A stretch of DNA of 64,000 nucleotides from the NCBI RefSeq assembly GCF_024730785.1, contig NZ_CP102830.1, positions 372,001-436,000 of the forward strand, in the 5' to 3' direction. Position numbers and translations under genes: made by a program. Positions 48,726 through 57,502 of the stretch are shown here, piece after piece (position 1 is the stretch's first letter; each line of letters begins with the position of its first letter). Source of the DNA: Pseudomonas sp. LS44. GTDB taxonomy: Bacteria; Pseudomonadota; Gammaproteobacteria; Pseudomonadales; Pseudomonadaceae. The notes beneath the pieces are model-generated. The model saw nothing but the letters and a program-made list of their open reading frames with translations. It was not told where the DNA came from and ran no database searches.

Positions 48726-49694
48726 CTATCGCGATTGCGAGCTCTCAACCGGCGCTACCTTCACCCACCAGCGAGTATGTCGTTCGATGCGCACCGGCAG
48801 GCTCGGTGGCAGTGCGGCGAGGGCCAGTTCGCTGTCGTGCAGCGGGAAACTGCCGCTGATCCGCAGATCGGCGATACGTGGATCGACACCCAGATAGCCA
48901 TCGCGGTACTCGCTCAATTGGGCGAGCAGCTCGGCCAGGCGCATGTTCTCGGCCACCAACATGCCGCGAGTCCAGGCGTCGGCCGCGAGCGGTGCCGGCT
49001 GACTGGCCTCCAGCGTGGCGGCGTGCATCAGCACCTGCTGGCCTTCCGTGACGATGCGCTCGTCCGGCGCCGCGAGTGGGTGCGCGGCCACCGCCGACTG
49101 CAGCACGATCAGGCGCGTGCCCTGGGCTTCGCGGCGGACCAGAAAACGCGTGCCCAGCGCGCGCAGGTCGCCTTCCGGGGTGCCGACCACGAACGGACGC
49201 ACATCGCCGTGGGCGGTTTCCACGAGAATTTCCCCGCTGCGCAAGAACAGCCGGCGCTGGGTCGGATTGAAGTCGATATCCAGCGCGCTGCGACTGTTCA
49301 GGCGCACCCGCGTGCGATCCGGCAATTGCACTTCGCGCTGTTCGCCGCTGCCGGTGACGATGTCCGCCAACCAATCGGTCAACGGTCGCTGCTGGTTCAG
49401 CAGGCCAAGCGCGAGCGCACTGCCGAGGACCAGGCCGAGCAGTCCGCTGGCCCGCGCGGTGCGTTTTTTGTTTGGCGTGCGCAGCAAGGCGCGCCGTGCC
49501 GCCAGGCTGGAGGCCCCGGCGAGCCGATGGTCGAGCCCACCCAGCTGCGCCCAAGCGCGGGCATGCTCGCTGTGCGCGGCGAGCCAGATGCTGAACTCGC
49601 CGCGCTCATGCTCGCTGGCCGCGCCCGAGTCGAGACGTAGCTGCCAGTCGATGGCCGCATCGAGCACCTTGGCCGACACCGGCGCATGGTTCAT
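48726..49694 (-). CDS. fiuR: FecR-family anti-sigma factor FiuR
   Basis: The 322-residue protein has a cytoplasmic anti-sigma N-terminal part with the family pattern AIDWQLRLDSG...FSIWLAAHSEHARAW, one membrane helix (LLGLVLGSALALGLLN) and a periplasmic FecR domain (QLPDRTRVRLNSRSALDIDF; GEILVETAHGDVRPFVV). It receives the signal from the STN domain of FiuA and controls FiuI. The ATG at 49694 overlaps the fiuI stop (ATGA). Confidence 0.93.
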   Translation of the reverse strand: MNHAPVSAKVLDAAIDWQLRLDSGAASEHERGEFSIWLAAHSEHARAWAQLGGLDHRLAGASSLAARRALLRTPNKKRTARASGLLGLVLGSALALGLLNQQRPLTDWLADIVTGSGEQREVQLPDRTRVRLNSRSALDIDFNPTQRRLFLRSGEILVETAHGDVRPFVVGTPEGDLRALGTRFLVRREAQGTRLIVLQSAVAAHPLAAPDERIVTEGQQVLMHAATLEASQPAPLAADAWTRGMLVAENMRLAELLAQLSEYRDGYLGVDPRIADLRISGSFPLHDSELALAALPPSLPVRIERHTRWWVKVAPVESSQSR

Positions 49695-50209
49695 GTCGGT
49701 TCTCCGTAGAGCGCGATGTAGCACTGGCGCAGGCCCTGGGCCAGGTATTGGCGCACGCGCGGCACCGACACGCCGAGGCGCTCGGCGATTTCCGCGTGGC
49801 CCATGCCGTCGATGCGGTTATGCAGGAAAGCCGCGCAGGCCTTACTGGACAGCTTGCCGAGCAGCCGCTCGATTTCCCGGAGCGATTCGAGAATCAGCGC
49901 TTGCTCCTCGACATCCGGGTGCGATTGTTCGGGCAGCAGGGCCAACTCGTCGAGGTAGGCACGTTCCAGCGAGTGGCGACGGAAATGGTCGATCAGCAAG
50001 CCGCGCGCGATGGTGGTCAACAGCGCCCGTGGTTCTCGCAGCTGACGCAGATCCGGCTTGTTGAGGATGCGCACGAAGGTGTCCTGGCTAAGGTCTTCCG
50101 CCCGATGCGGACAGCTCAGACTCTTGCGCAGCCAGCCGAGCAGCCAATCGCGATGATCGCGATAGAGCAGCCCCGCCAGTTCGTGATTTGAAGATTCCCC
50201 AACGGCCAC
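49691..50209 (-). CDS. fiuI: ECF sigma factor FiuI
   Basis: The 172-residue protein has sigma region 2 (HRAEDLSQDTFVRILNKP) and region 4 (HAEIAERLGVSVPRVRQYL) of FecI-type ECF factors. It would direct RNA polymerase to the fiuA promoter when ferrichrome is bound. The start is uncertain: GTG 50209 gives a normal length and leaves the Fur-box-like site (50248-50266) 39 bp upstream; TTG 50236 and TTG 50248 are alternatives. Confidence 0.9.
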   Translation of the reverse strand: MAVGESSNHELAGLLYRDHRDWLLGWLRKSLSCPHRAEDLSQDTFVRILNKPDLRQLREPRALLTTIARGLLIDHFRRHSLERAYLDELALLPEQSHPDVEEQALILESLREIERLLGKLSSKACAAFLHNRIDGMGHAEIAERLGVSVPRVRQYLAQGLRQCYIALYGEPT

Positions 50210-50247
50210 TGCAACCCCAGCCTCTGCAAATGACAAATAACAAAACA

Positions 50248-50266
50248 ACGAGAATTATTCGCATAT
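50248..50266 (-). promoter_or_regulatory. Fur-box-like operator of fiuI
   Basis: On the minus strand the site reads atatgcgaataattctcgt, the style of Fur boxes before sigma-factor genes in Pseudomonas. Iron-loaded Fur would repress fiuIR here. Confidence 0.6.
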
Positions 50267-50343
50267 ATTCGCAGAATATGGCGATCTGCCGCAATTGCAG
50301 ATGGTCGGGCGGAGCACAGAGTACGGAGTTGTTAGGGGCGATG

Positions 50344-50480
50344 ACGTGCGTTGCCGACGGCAGCAGTGTTGCAAAGGTTGCTCCGGCGCCAAGCCAAGCG
50401 AGGTGTCGGGCGCGGGGCACTGAACAGAATCAGGGCATTTTTCGGCGCTCAGCAGCGCGTGGGCGCTGGTATGGCGTCGT
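50344..50480 (-). pseudogene. Decayed copy of the 3' end of the exonuclease gene
   Basis: Aligned with 53627-53770, this stretch matches along about 140 bp with many substitutions and small gaps. On the minus strand it reads SAHALLSAEKCPDSVQCPAP...EQPLQHCCRRQRTSS, next to SADALLTAEIALILFNRARS...EQRLQHWRRRQRTPSF of the intact gene. It sits between fiuI and arsR, so the ars operon lies between a fragment and the full exonuclease gene. Confidence 0.8.
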
Positions 50481-50522
50481 GTGTCCCCATGAGTAGGTCG
50501 CGTGGATGATATGGTTGCTAAG

Positions 50523-50540
50523 ATATGTGGATATCCATAT
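50523..50540 (+). promoter_or_regulatory. Candidate ArsR operator
   Basis: The near-perfect dyad atatgtggatatccatat (core tggatatcca) sits in an AT-rich stretch 38 bp before the arsR start, with a second related half (ataatccatatg) at 50547-50558. Such dyads overlap the -35/-10 region of ars promoters. Confidence 0.55.
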
Positions 50541-50577
50541 ATTCGATAATCCATATGTTTGTGAGGCACTGTTCGCC

Positions 50578-50922
50578 ATGACCCCGCTCGCTCTGTTCAA
50601 GTGCCTGTCGGATGAAACCCGGGCGCGTGCGGCCCTGCTGGTTGTCCAGGAGGGCGAGCTTTGCGTCTGCGAACTGGTCTGTGCCCTGGATGACAGCCAG
50701 CCGAAGGTATCTCGACACCTTGCCCAACTCCGTGCGTGCGGCCTTCTGCTGGATCGACGCCAAGGGCAATGGGTTTACTACAAGCTCAATCCGGACCTGG
50801 CGCCTTGGGTCCATGACGTCCTTATGACGACGCTGGAGGCCAACAGCGAGTGGCTTGAACAGGACCGAGCACGCCTGGGGCAGATGGGCGACCGCCCCGT
50901 CCGCGCCGCTGCTTGCTGCTAA
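50578..50922 (+). CDS. arsR: Arsenic-responsive repressor ArsR
   Basis: The 114-residue repressor is a winged helix with the As(III) triad [11 protein letters not shown] (Cys29, Cys31 and Cys35) and the recognition helix [19 protein letters not shown] further cysteine pair ends the protein (AACC). Binding of arsenite releases the operator. ATG 50578 was chosen because the longer frame from 50506 runs through the operator. arsB follows 23 bp later. Confidence 0.95.
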   Translation: MTPLALFKCLSDETRARAALLVVQEGELCVCELVCALDDSQPKVSRHLAQLRACGLLLDRRQGQWVYYKLNPDLAPWVHDVLMTTLEANSEWLEQDRARLGQMGDRPVRAAACC

Positions 50923-50945
50923 CTCAGAAGCGCACCGGAGTCGTC

Positions 50946-52229
50946 ATGCTTGTCGCAGTAGCAGTCTTCCTCGTCACTATCATCCTGGTCATCTGGCAGC
51001 CCAGGGGCCTTGGCGTCGGCTGGAGCGCATCCTTCGGCGCCATCCTCGCCCTCCTGCTCGGCGTCGTTACCCTGGCCGACATTCCCACCGTGTGGGGCAT
51101 CGTCTGGAACGCTACGGCGACCTTCATCGCGGTCATCATCATCAGCCTGCTCCTCGATGAAGCCGGGTTCTTCGAGTGGGCCGCACTTCACGTTGCGCGC
51201 TGGGCCAAAGGTCGGGGGAGCCGCCTTTTCGCCTTCACCATACTCCTGGGGGCCGCAGTCTCGGCCGTGTTTGCCAACGACGGCGCCGCGCTCATCCTGA
51301 CCCCAATCGTGGTTTCCATGCTGGTTGCCCTGCGCTTCTCGGCAGCTGCCACTTTGGCCTTTGTCATGGCGGCCGGCTTCATCGCGGATACCGCCAGCTT
51401 GCCTCTGGTCGTCTCTAACCTGGTGAATATCGTGTCGGCGGACTACTTCGGACTCGGCTTCAGCGAGTACGCCTCTGTCATGGTCCCGGTCAACCTGGTC
51501 AGCGTCGCCGCCACCCTGACCGCCCTTTGGTGGTTCTTCCGGCGCGAGGTCCCGGTGAGCTACGACCTGGAGTTGCTGAAAGACCCGCGCATGGCCATCC
51601 GCGACCGGGCTGCTTTCCGCGTAGGTTGGTGTGTTCTGGTCGCGCTGCTACTGGGGCTGTTCGCCTTGGAGCCGCTGGGCATCCCGATCAGCGCCGTAGC
51701 TGCCGTCTGCGCCGCCGTCCTGTTTGCTGTCGCTGCTCGGGGGCATGTCATTTCCACTCGGAGGGTGCTGCGCGAGGCGCCCTGGCAAGTGGTCATCTTC
51801 TCCCTGGGCATGTACCTCGTCGTCTACGGCCTGAAGAACGAAGGCTTCACCGACTACCTGACGGCTGCCCTAAACCACTTGGCCGGCTATGGCGTATGGG
51901 GCGCTGCGCTGGGGACCGGATTCCTAACGGCGGCGCTATCGTCAGTCATGAACAACATGCCTACCGTCCTGGTCGGCGCCCTGTCGATTCAGGCAACGGA
52001 TGCTACTGGCGTGGTGCGCGAGGCGATGGTCTACGCCAACATCATCGGCTGCGACCTGGGGCCGAAAATTACGCCAATTGGCAGTCTGGCCACGCTTCTT
52101 TGGCTACATGTTCTGGAGCGCAAGGGTATCCGCATCACCTGGGGCTACTACTTCAAGGTCGGCGCCATCCTGACCTTGCCCATCCTGTTCATCACCTTGT
52201 CCGCCCTGGCCATCCGGTTGGGCTTCTGA
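50946..52229 (+). CDS. arsB: Arsenite efflux pump ArsB
   Basis: The 427-residue membrane protein has about twelve helices and the ArsB signatures: [19 protein letters not shown] and [20 protein letters not shown], with [15 protein letters not shown] and [19 protein letters not shown] in the second half. It expels As(III) and Sb(III), driven by the proton gradient. It follows arsR in one operon. Confidence 0.96.
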   Translation: MLVAVAVFLVTIILVIWQPRGLGVGWSASFGAILALLLGVVTLADIPTVWGIVWNATATFIAVIIISLLLDEAGFFEWAALHVARWAKGRGSRLFAFTILLGAAVSAVFANDGAALILTPIVVSMLVALRFSAAATLAFVMAAGFIADTASLPLVVSNLVNIVSADYFGLGFSEYASVMVPVNLVSVAATLTALWWFFRREVPVSYDLELLKDPRMAIRDRAAFRVGWCVLVALLLGLFALEPLGIPISAVAAVCAAVLFAVAARGHVISTRRVLREAPWQVVIFSLGMYLVVYGLKNEGFTDYLTAALNHLAGYGVWGAALGTGFLTAALSSVMNNMPTVLVGALSIQATDATGVVREAMVYANIIGCDLGPKITPIGSLATLLWLHVLERKGIRITWGYYFKVGAILTLPILFITLSALAIRLGF

Positions 52230-52257
52230 TGCCACTGCCAATACGGAGGAGCACCCT

Positions 52258-52728
52258 GTGAAAGTCCTGTTCATGTGTACGGCCAACAGTTGCCGCAGCA
52301 TCCTGTCCGAAGCCATGTTCAACCATCTGGCTCCGGAGGGGTTCGAGGCTGTCAGCGCCGGCAGCTTCCCCAAAGGCCAGGTCCTGCCACGCACGCTGAC
52401 GACGCTCCAGGAGGCCGGTATTTCGACCCTGGGTCTGGCCAGCAAGGGCAACGATGCCTTTGAGAGCAGCGTCCCGGACGTCGTCATCACCGTTTGCGAC
52501 AAGGCCGCTGGGGAAGCCTGCCCGGTGTACTTCGGCCCGGCCCTGAAAGCCCACTGGGGCCTGGAGGACCCGTCCGACGTGAAGGGAGACGCCGCCGCTG
52601 TCTCCGCCGCATTTCACGCGACCCTGGCCCACATCGAGACGCGTTGCCGGGCTTTCCTGGCGTTGCCCTTCGACCGACTGAGTCGCGACGAGCTGAAGCA
52701 CGAGCTCGACCGCATCAGCACCCTGTAG
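52258..52728 (+). CDS. arsC: Arsenate reductase, low-molecular-weight phosphatase type
   Basis: The 156-residue enzyme has the phosphatase loop CTANSCRS (Cys7-X5-Arg13) at the N-terminus and two further redox cysteines, Cys80 and Cys88, in [15 protein letters not shown]. That is the three-cysteine layout of thioredoxin-coupled ArsC of the S. aureus type, not the glutaredoxin type. It reduces arsenate to arsenite for export by ArsB. The start is GTG 52258 after GGAGGAGC. Confidence 0.95.
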   Translation: MKVLFMCTANSCRSILSEAMFNHLAPEGFEAVSAGSFPKGQVLPRTLTTLQEAGISTLGLASKGNDAFESSVPDVVITVCDKAAGEACPVYFGPALKAHWGLEDPSDVKGDAAAVSAAFHATLAHIETRCRAFLALPFDRLSRDELKHELDRISTL

Positions 52729-52741
52729 CCTGGAGACGACC

Positions 52742-53428
52742 ATGACCCACGACCTCCCCAATCTGGACGAAACGCTAGTCCAAGGCCGCGAAGCGGAGGC
52801 CCACAAACCGCGCATCCTGCTGCTCTATGGCTCGACCCGGCCACGCTCTTTTAGCCGGCTCCTGGTGGAGGAAGCCGCCCGTCTGCTGGAGCGCTTCGGT
52901 GCAGAGACGCGCATCTTCAACCCGTCCGGGCTCCCCTTGCCCGATGACGCCCCGGTCGACCATCCCAAGGTGCGCGAGCTGCTGGACCTGATGGTCTGGT
53001 CTGAAGGCCAAGTCTGGTGTTCACCCGAGCGACACGGCGCAATGTCGGCCGTCTTCAAGGCGCAGATTGATTGGGTGCCGTTGGCGCTGGGGGCGGTACG
53101 CCCGACCCAGGGCAAAACCTTGGCGGTCATGCAGGTGTGTGGCGGGTCGCAGTCCTTCAATGTGGTCAACCAGCTCCGGGTCCTAGGTCGGTGGATGCGG
53201 ATGTTCACCATCCCCAACCAGTCGTCCGTGCCGAAGGCGTACCTGGAGTTTGACGACCAGGACCGCATGAAGGCGTCGTCCTACTACGACCGTGTGGTGG
53301 ACGTCATGGAGGAGATGGTCAAGTTCACCCTCCTGCTGCGCGAACGCCCTGACTTGGTCGATCGCTACTCGGAGCGGAAGGAGTCGGCCGAGGAGCTGTC
53401 CAAACGGGTCAACCAGCGGTCCATCTGA
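52742..53428 (+). CDS. arsH: NADPH-dependent FMN reductase ArsH
   Basis: The 228-residue flavoprotein has [20 protein letters not shown], the FMN phosphate loop, and [20 protein letters not shown] plus [20 protein letters not shown], all typical of ArsH. It oxidises methylarsenites and related trivalent organoarsenicals. It begins 13 bp after arsC and closes the arsRBCH operon. Confidence 0.95.
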   Translation: MTHDLPNLDETLVQGREAEAHKPRILLLYGSTRPRSFSRLLVEEAARLLERFGAETRIFNPSGLPLPDDAPVDHPKVRELLDLMVWSEGQVWCSPERHGAMSAVFKAQIDWVPLALGAVRPTQGKTLAVMQVCGGSQSFNVVNQLRVLGRWMRMFTIPNQSSVPKAYLEFDDQDRMKASSYYDRVVDVMEEMVKFTLLLRERPDLVDRYSERKESAEELSKRVNQRSI

Positions 53429-53528
53429 AGCGCCGGACTGTTCGTCTGCTCCAGGTCGGAAATCCCAAGCCATGCCAGCTGGGCCGCGCATCCTATTGAT
53501 CCGACCCTTTAATGTCTTGATTTTCAAG

Positions 53529-53562
53529 GGTGGGTTAGGCCGCAGGCCGTAACCCACCGACT
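53529..53562. repeat. gggtgggttaggccgc palindrome
   Basis: A short-form copy of the gtagggtgggttagccgc family lies between arsH and the convergent exonuclease gene. It has one extra base in each arm (ggttaggccgcaggccgtaa). Confidence 0.75.
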
Positions 53563-53610
53563 GCGTTGCGCCTTGCCTCGGCGGCCTCGCCTACATTTCT
53601 CAACGGCCTG

Positions 53611-54315
53611 TCAGAACGACGGCGTGCGTTGCCGGCGGCGCCAGTGCTGCAAGCGTTGCTCCAGCGCCACCAGGCTATCGAGGTCGTGGCTGCGGGCGCG
53701 ATTGAACAGGATCAGGGCGATTTCCGCGGTCAGCAGCGCGTCGGCGCTGGCGTGATGACGCTGGTGGGCGTGCAGGCCGAAATAGCCGGCCCAGTCGTCC
53801 AGCCCGGCATTGCGGAGCTGCGCCTGCGGGCACAGCAGTGGTGCCAGTTCGGCGACATCGAAGAAATGCCGCTGCAGGCGCAGGCCGAGCACCTGCTTGA
53901 GCGCGCGGCCGAGCATGCGTTGATCGAAGCCCGCGTGAAAGGCCAGCAGCGAGCTGCTGCCGAGAAATTCGAGAAAGCCCAGCAGCGCTTCCGTGGGATC
54001 GACCCCGGCGGCTAGCTCGCTTGGCCCCAGACCGTGGATCAGTACGCTGGGGCCGATTTGGGCAGTTGCCTGCAAGGTGCATTCGAACTGCTGGGCAAGG
54101 TCGATGGCGCCGTTTTCGATGACCACCGCGCCGACTGCCAGAACCTGATCGCGCCGCATGTTCAGGCCACTGGTTTCCAGATCGAGCACCACCAGACGTT
54201 GCGTGCACAGCGGCCGGCTGTCCAGCGGCGGAGCGACGGGCAGCGTGGCCAGCCGCTGTTGCTGGACGGCGCTCAAGAGCGGCCGGCGGCGCTGCAGCCA
54301 GGCGAGCATGCTCAT
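53611..54315 (-). CDS. DnaQ-family 3'-5' exonuclease
   Basis: The 234-residue protein has Exo I VVLDLETSGLN, Exo II with FHAGFDQRML, and Exo III with HHASADALLTAEI (the HxxxD type of DnaQ/epsilon-like nucleases). It follows the DUF294 protein gene by an ATGA overlap, and this pair is common in pseudomonads. A decayed copy of its 3' end lies at 50344-50480. Confidence 0.9.
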   Translation of the reverse strand: MSMLAWLQRRRPLLSAVQQQRLATLPVAPPLDSRPLCTQRLVVLDLETSGLNMRRDQVLAVGAVVIENGAIDLAQQFECTLQATAQIGPSVLIHGLGPSELAAGVDPTEALLGFLEFLGSSSLLAFHAGFDQRMLGRALKQVLGLRLQRHFFDVAELAPLLCPQAQLRNAGLDDWAGYFGLHAHQRHHASADALLTAEIALILFNRARSHDLDSLVALEQRLQHWRRRQRTPSF

Positions 54316-56249
54316 AGTTGATAGCGCAGCGCCAGGCTGCTCTGCAGGCGCTGCGCTTGCCGCAACGACTCGCGCAGGATGCGCCGGTCGAGGTGATTGA
54401 GGTGGTCGGGGTTCAGCCGATTCGAATACGCCTGCTGCTGGCGCGCCTGGGTCTGGTGCAGCTGCATGCGGGTCTGCTGGATGAAGTGATAGGCCTCCTC
54501 GTAGGCGGCGCCGTCCTGGGCATCGATCAACTGGCGCTCGACCAGGGCGCGCAGGCGCTCGAGGGTGCCCGTGGCGGCGATGCCATTGGCCAAGGCGAGC
54601 AGCCGCGCGGCATCGACGAAGGGCGTCAGGCCTTGCACCTTGAGATCCAGGGTGCCGGCCTGCTCACCGCCTTTGCGGGCCACCACGAAATCGCGAAAGC
54701 GCCCGACCGGCGGGCGCATCCGCAGTGCGTTGGCGGCCATCAGGCGCTGGAAGATCTGGTCTTCGGCGATCTGCGCCATCAGCTCGACGCGCAGTTGCTC
54801 GCAGCTCTGTTCGGCGCCCCAGATGGCGCGCAGGTCGAAGAAAATCGTCGAGCCGAGCAGGTTTTCCGGCGTCGCCTCGCGAATGAAGGTACTGAAGCGC
54901 CGGCTCCACTCGCTGCGTGACAGGCACATTTCCGGGTTGCCGGCCATGATGCCGCCCTTGCACAGGCTGAAACCGCACTGCGCCAGGGCCTGATTGATGC
55001 GCTCGGCGAGCGCCAGCAGGCGACCGCGGATCGCCGCCGCCTCGACCGCGTCGTCGGCGTCGAAGAGGATGCCGTTGTCCTGATCGGTGTGCAGCGTCTG
55101 CTCGCGGCGCCCCTCGCTGCCGAAACACAGCCAGGTGAAGGGCACGCCGGGGTCGCCATGCTCGGCCAGCGTCAGCTCGATCACCCGGCAGGTGGTGTGA
55201 TCGTTGAGCTGGGTGATCAGGCGGGTGATCTGCGTCGAGCTGGCGCCGTGGGCGAGCATGCGCTCGACCAGCAGATGAATGTCGTTGCGCAGCGCCACCA
55301 GGGTGTCGAGCTTGCCGGCATGGCGAATGGTGCGGGCCAGATGGACCAGATCGACGCGTTGCAGGGAAAACAGGTCGCGCTCCGAGATCACGCCGGTCAG
55401 GCGGCCATTCTCGACCAGGCAGACGTGGGCGATATGCCGTTCGGTCATCGCCATGGCGGCGTCGAACGCGCTGGCCGACGGAGCCATGGCGAAGGGTTGC
55501 TGGGTCATGATTTCACCCAGCGGCTGTTCGAGGTCGGCACTGGCTTCGCCGATCACCCGGCGCAGGTCGCGCAAGGTGAAAATGCCCAGCGGCCGCTGCA
55601 TTTCATCGACGATCACGATGCTGCCCACGTGCATCTCATGCATGTGCCGCACCGCCTCGCGCAACGGGGTGTCTGACCGGCAGCTCACCGGTTGCTGCGT
55701 GGCCAGCTCGGCCAGGCGGGTGTCCAGCGAATAGTCGGCGCCGAGAGACTCGACCGCGCGGAGCTGCACCTGCTGGTTGACCTGGTCGAGCAGGCTGCTG
55801 ACCCCGCGCAGGGAGAAATCACGGAACGGGGTGGACGTCGAGAACAGTCGAGCGAATGGCTCCTTGCCGAGCAACAGGCAAAACGTATCGGCGCCGGCCA
55901 GATGCTCGGTGCGAGTGGCACGCTCGCCGAGCAGCGCGGCCAGCGGGAAGCACTCGCCGCTGGTGATCTCGAAAGTGGTTTCCGTGCCGCGCCTGGCCGA
56001 ATGCGGACGCTCGCCAACCACTCGGCCTTGCTTGACGATATAGAAGTACTGCACCGGCCCATCGGCGGGCCTGATGATGCTTTCGCCCTGGGCGTAGAAA
56101 CGCAGCTGGCAGTGTTCCAGCAGGTAGGCCAGATGGCTGCTGTCCATCTGGTTGAACGGTGGGAATTTCTGCAGAAACTCCATCAGACCGTGGATGTTCT
56201 GCAGCACGGCGGTCTTGCCCGCCTGGGCGAACGCATCGCTGGTGCTCAT
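54312..56249 (-). CDS. cNMP-binding/CBS/DUF294 putative nucleotidyltransferase
   Basis: The 645-residue protein has, in order, a cyclic nucleotide-binding domain (residues 25-145; FYAQGESIIRPADGPVQYFY), two CBS domains (about 180-300; VGSIVIVDEMQRPLGIFTLR; HIAHVCLVENGRLTGVISER), a DUF294 nucleotidyltransferase domain (about 365-490; FGSEGRREQTLHTDQDNGI with the GS..D.D motif) and a helical DUF294 C-terminal domain. It resembles GlnD-like signal proteins; the substrate is not known. The exonuclease gene follows with a 4-bp overlap. Confidence 0.9.
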   Translation of the reverse strand: MSTSDAFAQAGKTAVLQNIHGLMEFLQKFPPFNQMDSSHLAYLLEHCQLRFYAQGESIIRPADGPVQYFYIVKQGRVVGERPHSARRGTETTFEITSGECFPLAALLGERATRTEHLAGADTFCLLLGKEPFARLFSTSTPFRDFSLRGVSSLLDQVNQQVQLRAVESLGADYSLDTRLAELATQQPVSCRSDTPLREAVRHMHEMHVGSIVIVDEMQRPLGIFTLRDLRRVIGEASADLEQPLGEIMTQQPFAMAPSASAFDAAMAMTERHIAHVCLVENGRLTGVISERDLFSLQRVDLVHLARTIRHAGKLDTLVALRNDIHLLVERMLAHGASSTQITRLITQLNDHTTCRVIELTLAEHGDPGVPFTWLCFGSEGRREQTLHTDQDNGILFDADDAVEAAAIRGRLLALAERINQALAQCGFSLCKGGIMAGNPEMCLSRSEWSRRFSTFIREATPENLLGSTIFFDLRAIWGAEQSCEQLRVELMAQIAEDQIFQRLMAANALRMRPPVGRFRDFVVARKGGEQAGTLDLKVQGLTPFVDAARLLALANGIAATGTLERLRALVERQLIDAQDGAAYEEAYHFIQQTRMQLHQTQARQQQAYSNRLNPDHLNHLDRRILRESLRQAQRLQSSLALRYQL

Positions 56250-56395
56250 GCTGAACCATGCGGAAAACGAAGAAGGCCATGGTCATGGCTGGCGGGCGGC
56301 TTGCCCATTGGACGTAAGTCTAGGCGCGCTCGCGGAGCCGTTGTCCGCCGAGGAGCAAGGAACGGACACGCGGTGACGAGGAATCGCAGGCAATA

Positions 56396-56430
56396 AAAAA
56401 CCCCAAGGAGGCTAAGTTCGCTTGGGGTTT
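56396..56430 (-). terminator. Terminator-like hairpin downstream of the tRNA-Phe remnant
   Basis: On the minus strand the stem cccaag/cttggg (with flanking pairs) is followed by GGTTTTTTATTG. It lies directly after the CCA end of the tRNA fragment, as expected for a tRNA gene terminator. Confidence 0.8.
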
Positions 56431-56441
56431 CTCGGTATTAG

Positions 56442-56464
56442 TGGTGCCAGGGACGGAATCGAAC
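56442..56464 (-). other. attachment-site remnant: 3' end of tRNA-Phe
   Basis: On the minus strand the stretch reads gttcgattccgtccctggca plus cca, the T-loop to CCA end of Pseudomonas tRNA-Phe but with one G lost from the expected cctgggcacca. No 5' half of a tRNA is present. The following sequence (to the right) is not tRNA. This is what is left on the chromosomal side when an element integrates into a tRNA 3' end and supplies a new one at its far end. Confidence 0.75.
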
Positions 56465-57108
56465 TGTCCCGCCAAAAGCCCGTCGTTGAAAGGTTTCTCT
56501 GGGTTCGCTCTTTGCAGAAGCCCCCAAATAAGCCCCCAAAACGAGATGTCCTTTAGTCCGGAGTAGTAATTTTGCCCTAGCAGTCCCGACAAAAGCCAGT
56601 AGGTGTCGGCGGCGAACCGGGTAGCCGTTTTTTCCAGTCTTGGGGAAATTCGCCGTTTTTTCTGCGTTCGATTTGAAGAAGGGGTTCGGGGTCCGCTAGA
56701 TCAAGTGTCGGGAGCTGCAGCGCCTCCCCCCCTCTGGGGTGGGCACGCACCTTGGGGGCAGTTTTCTGAGGTGCTTGCGTTTAAAGCCGTCTTCGCGCCG
56801 CGCGAATCACTGCAATCCCGCTCCCGGAAAAAGGCAAACTAGGGCCTTCGCAGACTCTCGGCTCCCGGCGCTGGCGCTATTGACCACTGGATGAATACGG
56901 ATAGGTGTAGACCGGTCAGACTTCCGCTGCGTGGCTTGCCTCTGTCCACTGCCGATGGACCAGACGATCAACTGCAGATTACACCACTCAAGGAAGATGC
57001 ATGCCCAAAGGGACCTGTTTAGAAACTGAAGATTTACTAGCAGCGCTCAGGGAGAAAGGTCAATTTGGCTTAGTGCGTTCGCTTCTGACCTTCATGGTGT
57101 CCGTTTTC
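56465..57108. other. Left edge of the island, no recognised gene
   Basis: Base composition is lower in GC than the flanking chromosome. Short frames exist (for example 56603-56842) but none looks like a gene or has a good ribosome site. The piece between the att remnant and the MITE-like element may be non-coding left-end sequence of the island. Confidence 0.5.
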
Positions 57109-57275
57109 GGCCGAGGCTGTGTAAAAACTCCCGCTGAAATTCGAGGTTGGCGTTGCTACGCAAAATCTTTGGAATTTGACCGAGTTGGGATGCTCAGAAT
57201 TTGCTAGGAAGCGCCAAAATTGATCGTCAAACGATCAGTGTTCGGCGCTCAAAACGTTTTTACACAGCCTCGGCC
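57109..57275. mobile_element. MITE-like element with 20-bp perfect inverted ends
   Basis: The ends ggccgaggctgtgtaaaaac (57109-57128) and the exact complement (57256-57275) flank 127 bp with no gene. Outside, the sequence gtccgttttc on the left and gaagcggac on the right are also roughly inverted, so the ends may be longer but eroded. No transposase is inside. A small frame 57001-57207 overlaps it and is rejected. Confidence 0.7.
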
Positions 57276-57502
57276 AGAAGCGGACGCTGCCTAGCGACCC
57301 AAACCGGTTGGTCATGCTGTCCGCAAAATGCCAATGGCGGTTCAAAGTAGGTCTATGGTTTGCCAACGAGGTGTTAGAAAACCCTATAAAGCAGTCGCCT
57401 CTCGCCACAGAAAACTACTGAACGTCCTGACGTTGCTCATGCGGCTAGAGGGGCGCACCAACTCTTTCCAGTCCAAACCTCAAGCTCACCGGAAACTACC
57501 CA

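Noticed and set aside
56442..56520. Complete tRNA gene
   Set aside because: Only the T-loop to CCA end is present and its acceptor strand lacks one base; no anticodon or D arm follows.
56320..56592. 90-codon minus-strand frame across the att remnant
   Set aside because: It reads through tRNA remnant and terminator hairpin; no domain and no ribosome site.
57001..57207. 68-codon plus-strand frame at the left end of the MITE-like element
   Set aside because: It crosses the inverted repeat and shows no family pattern.
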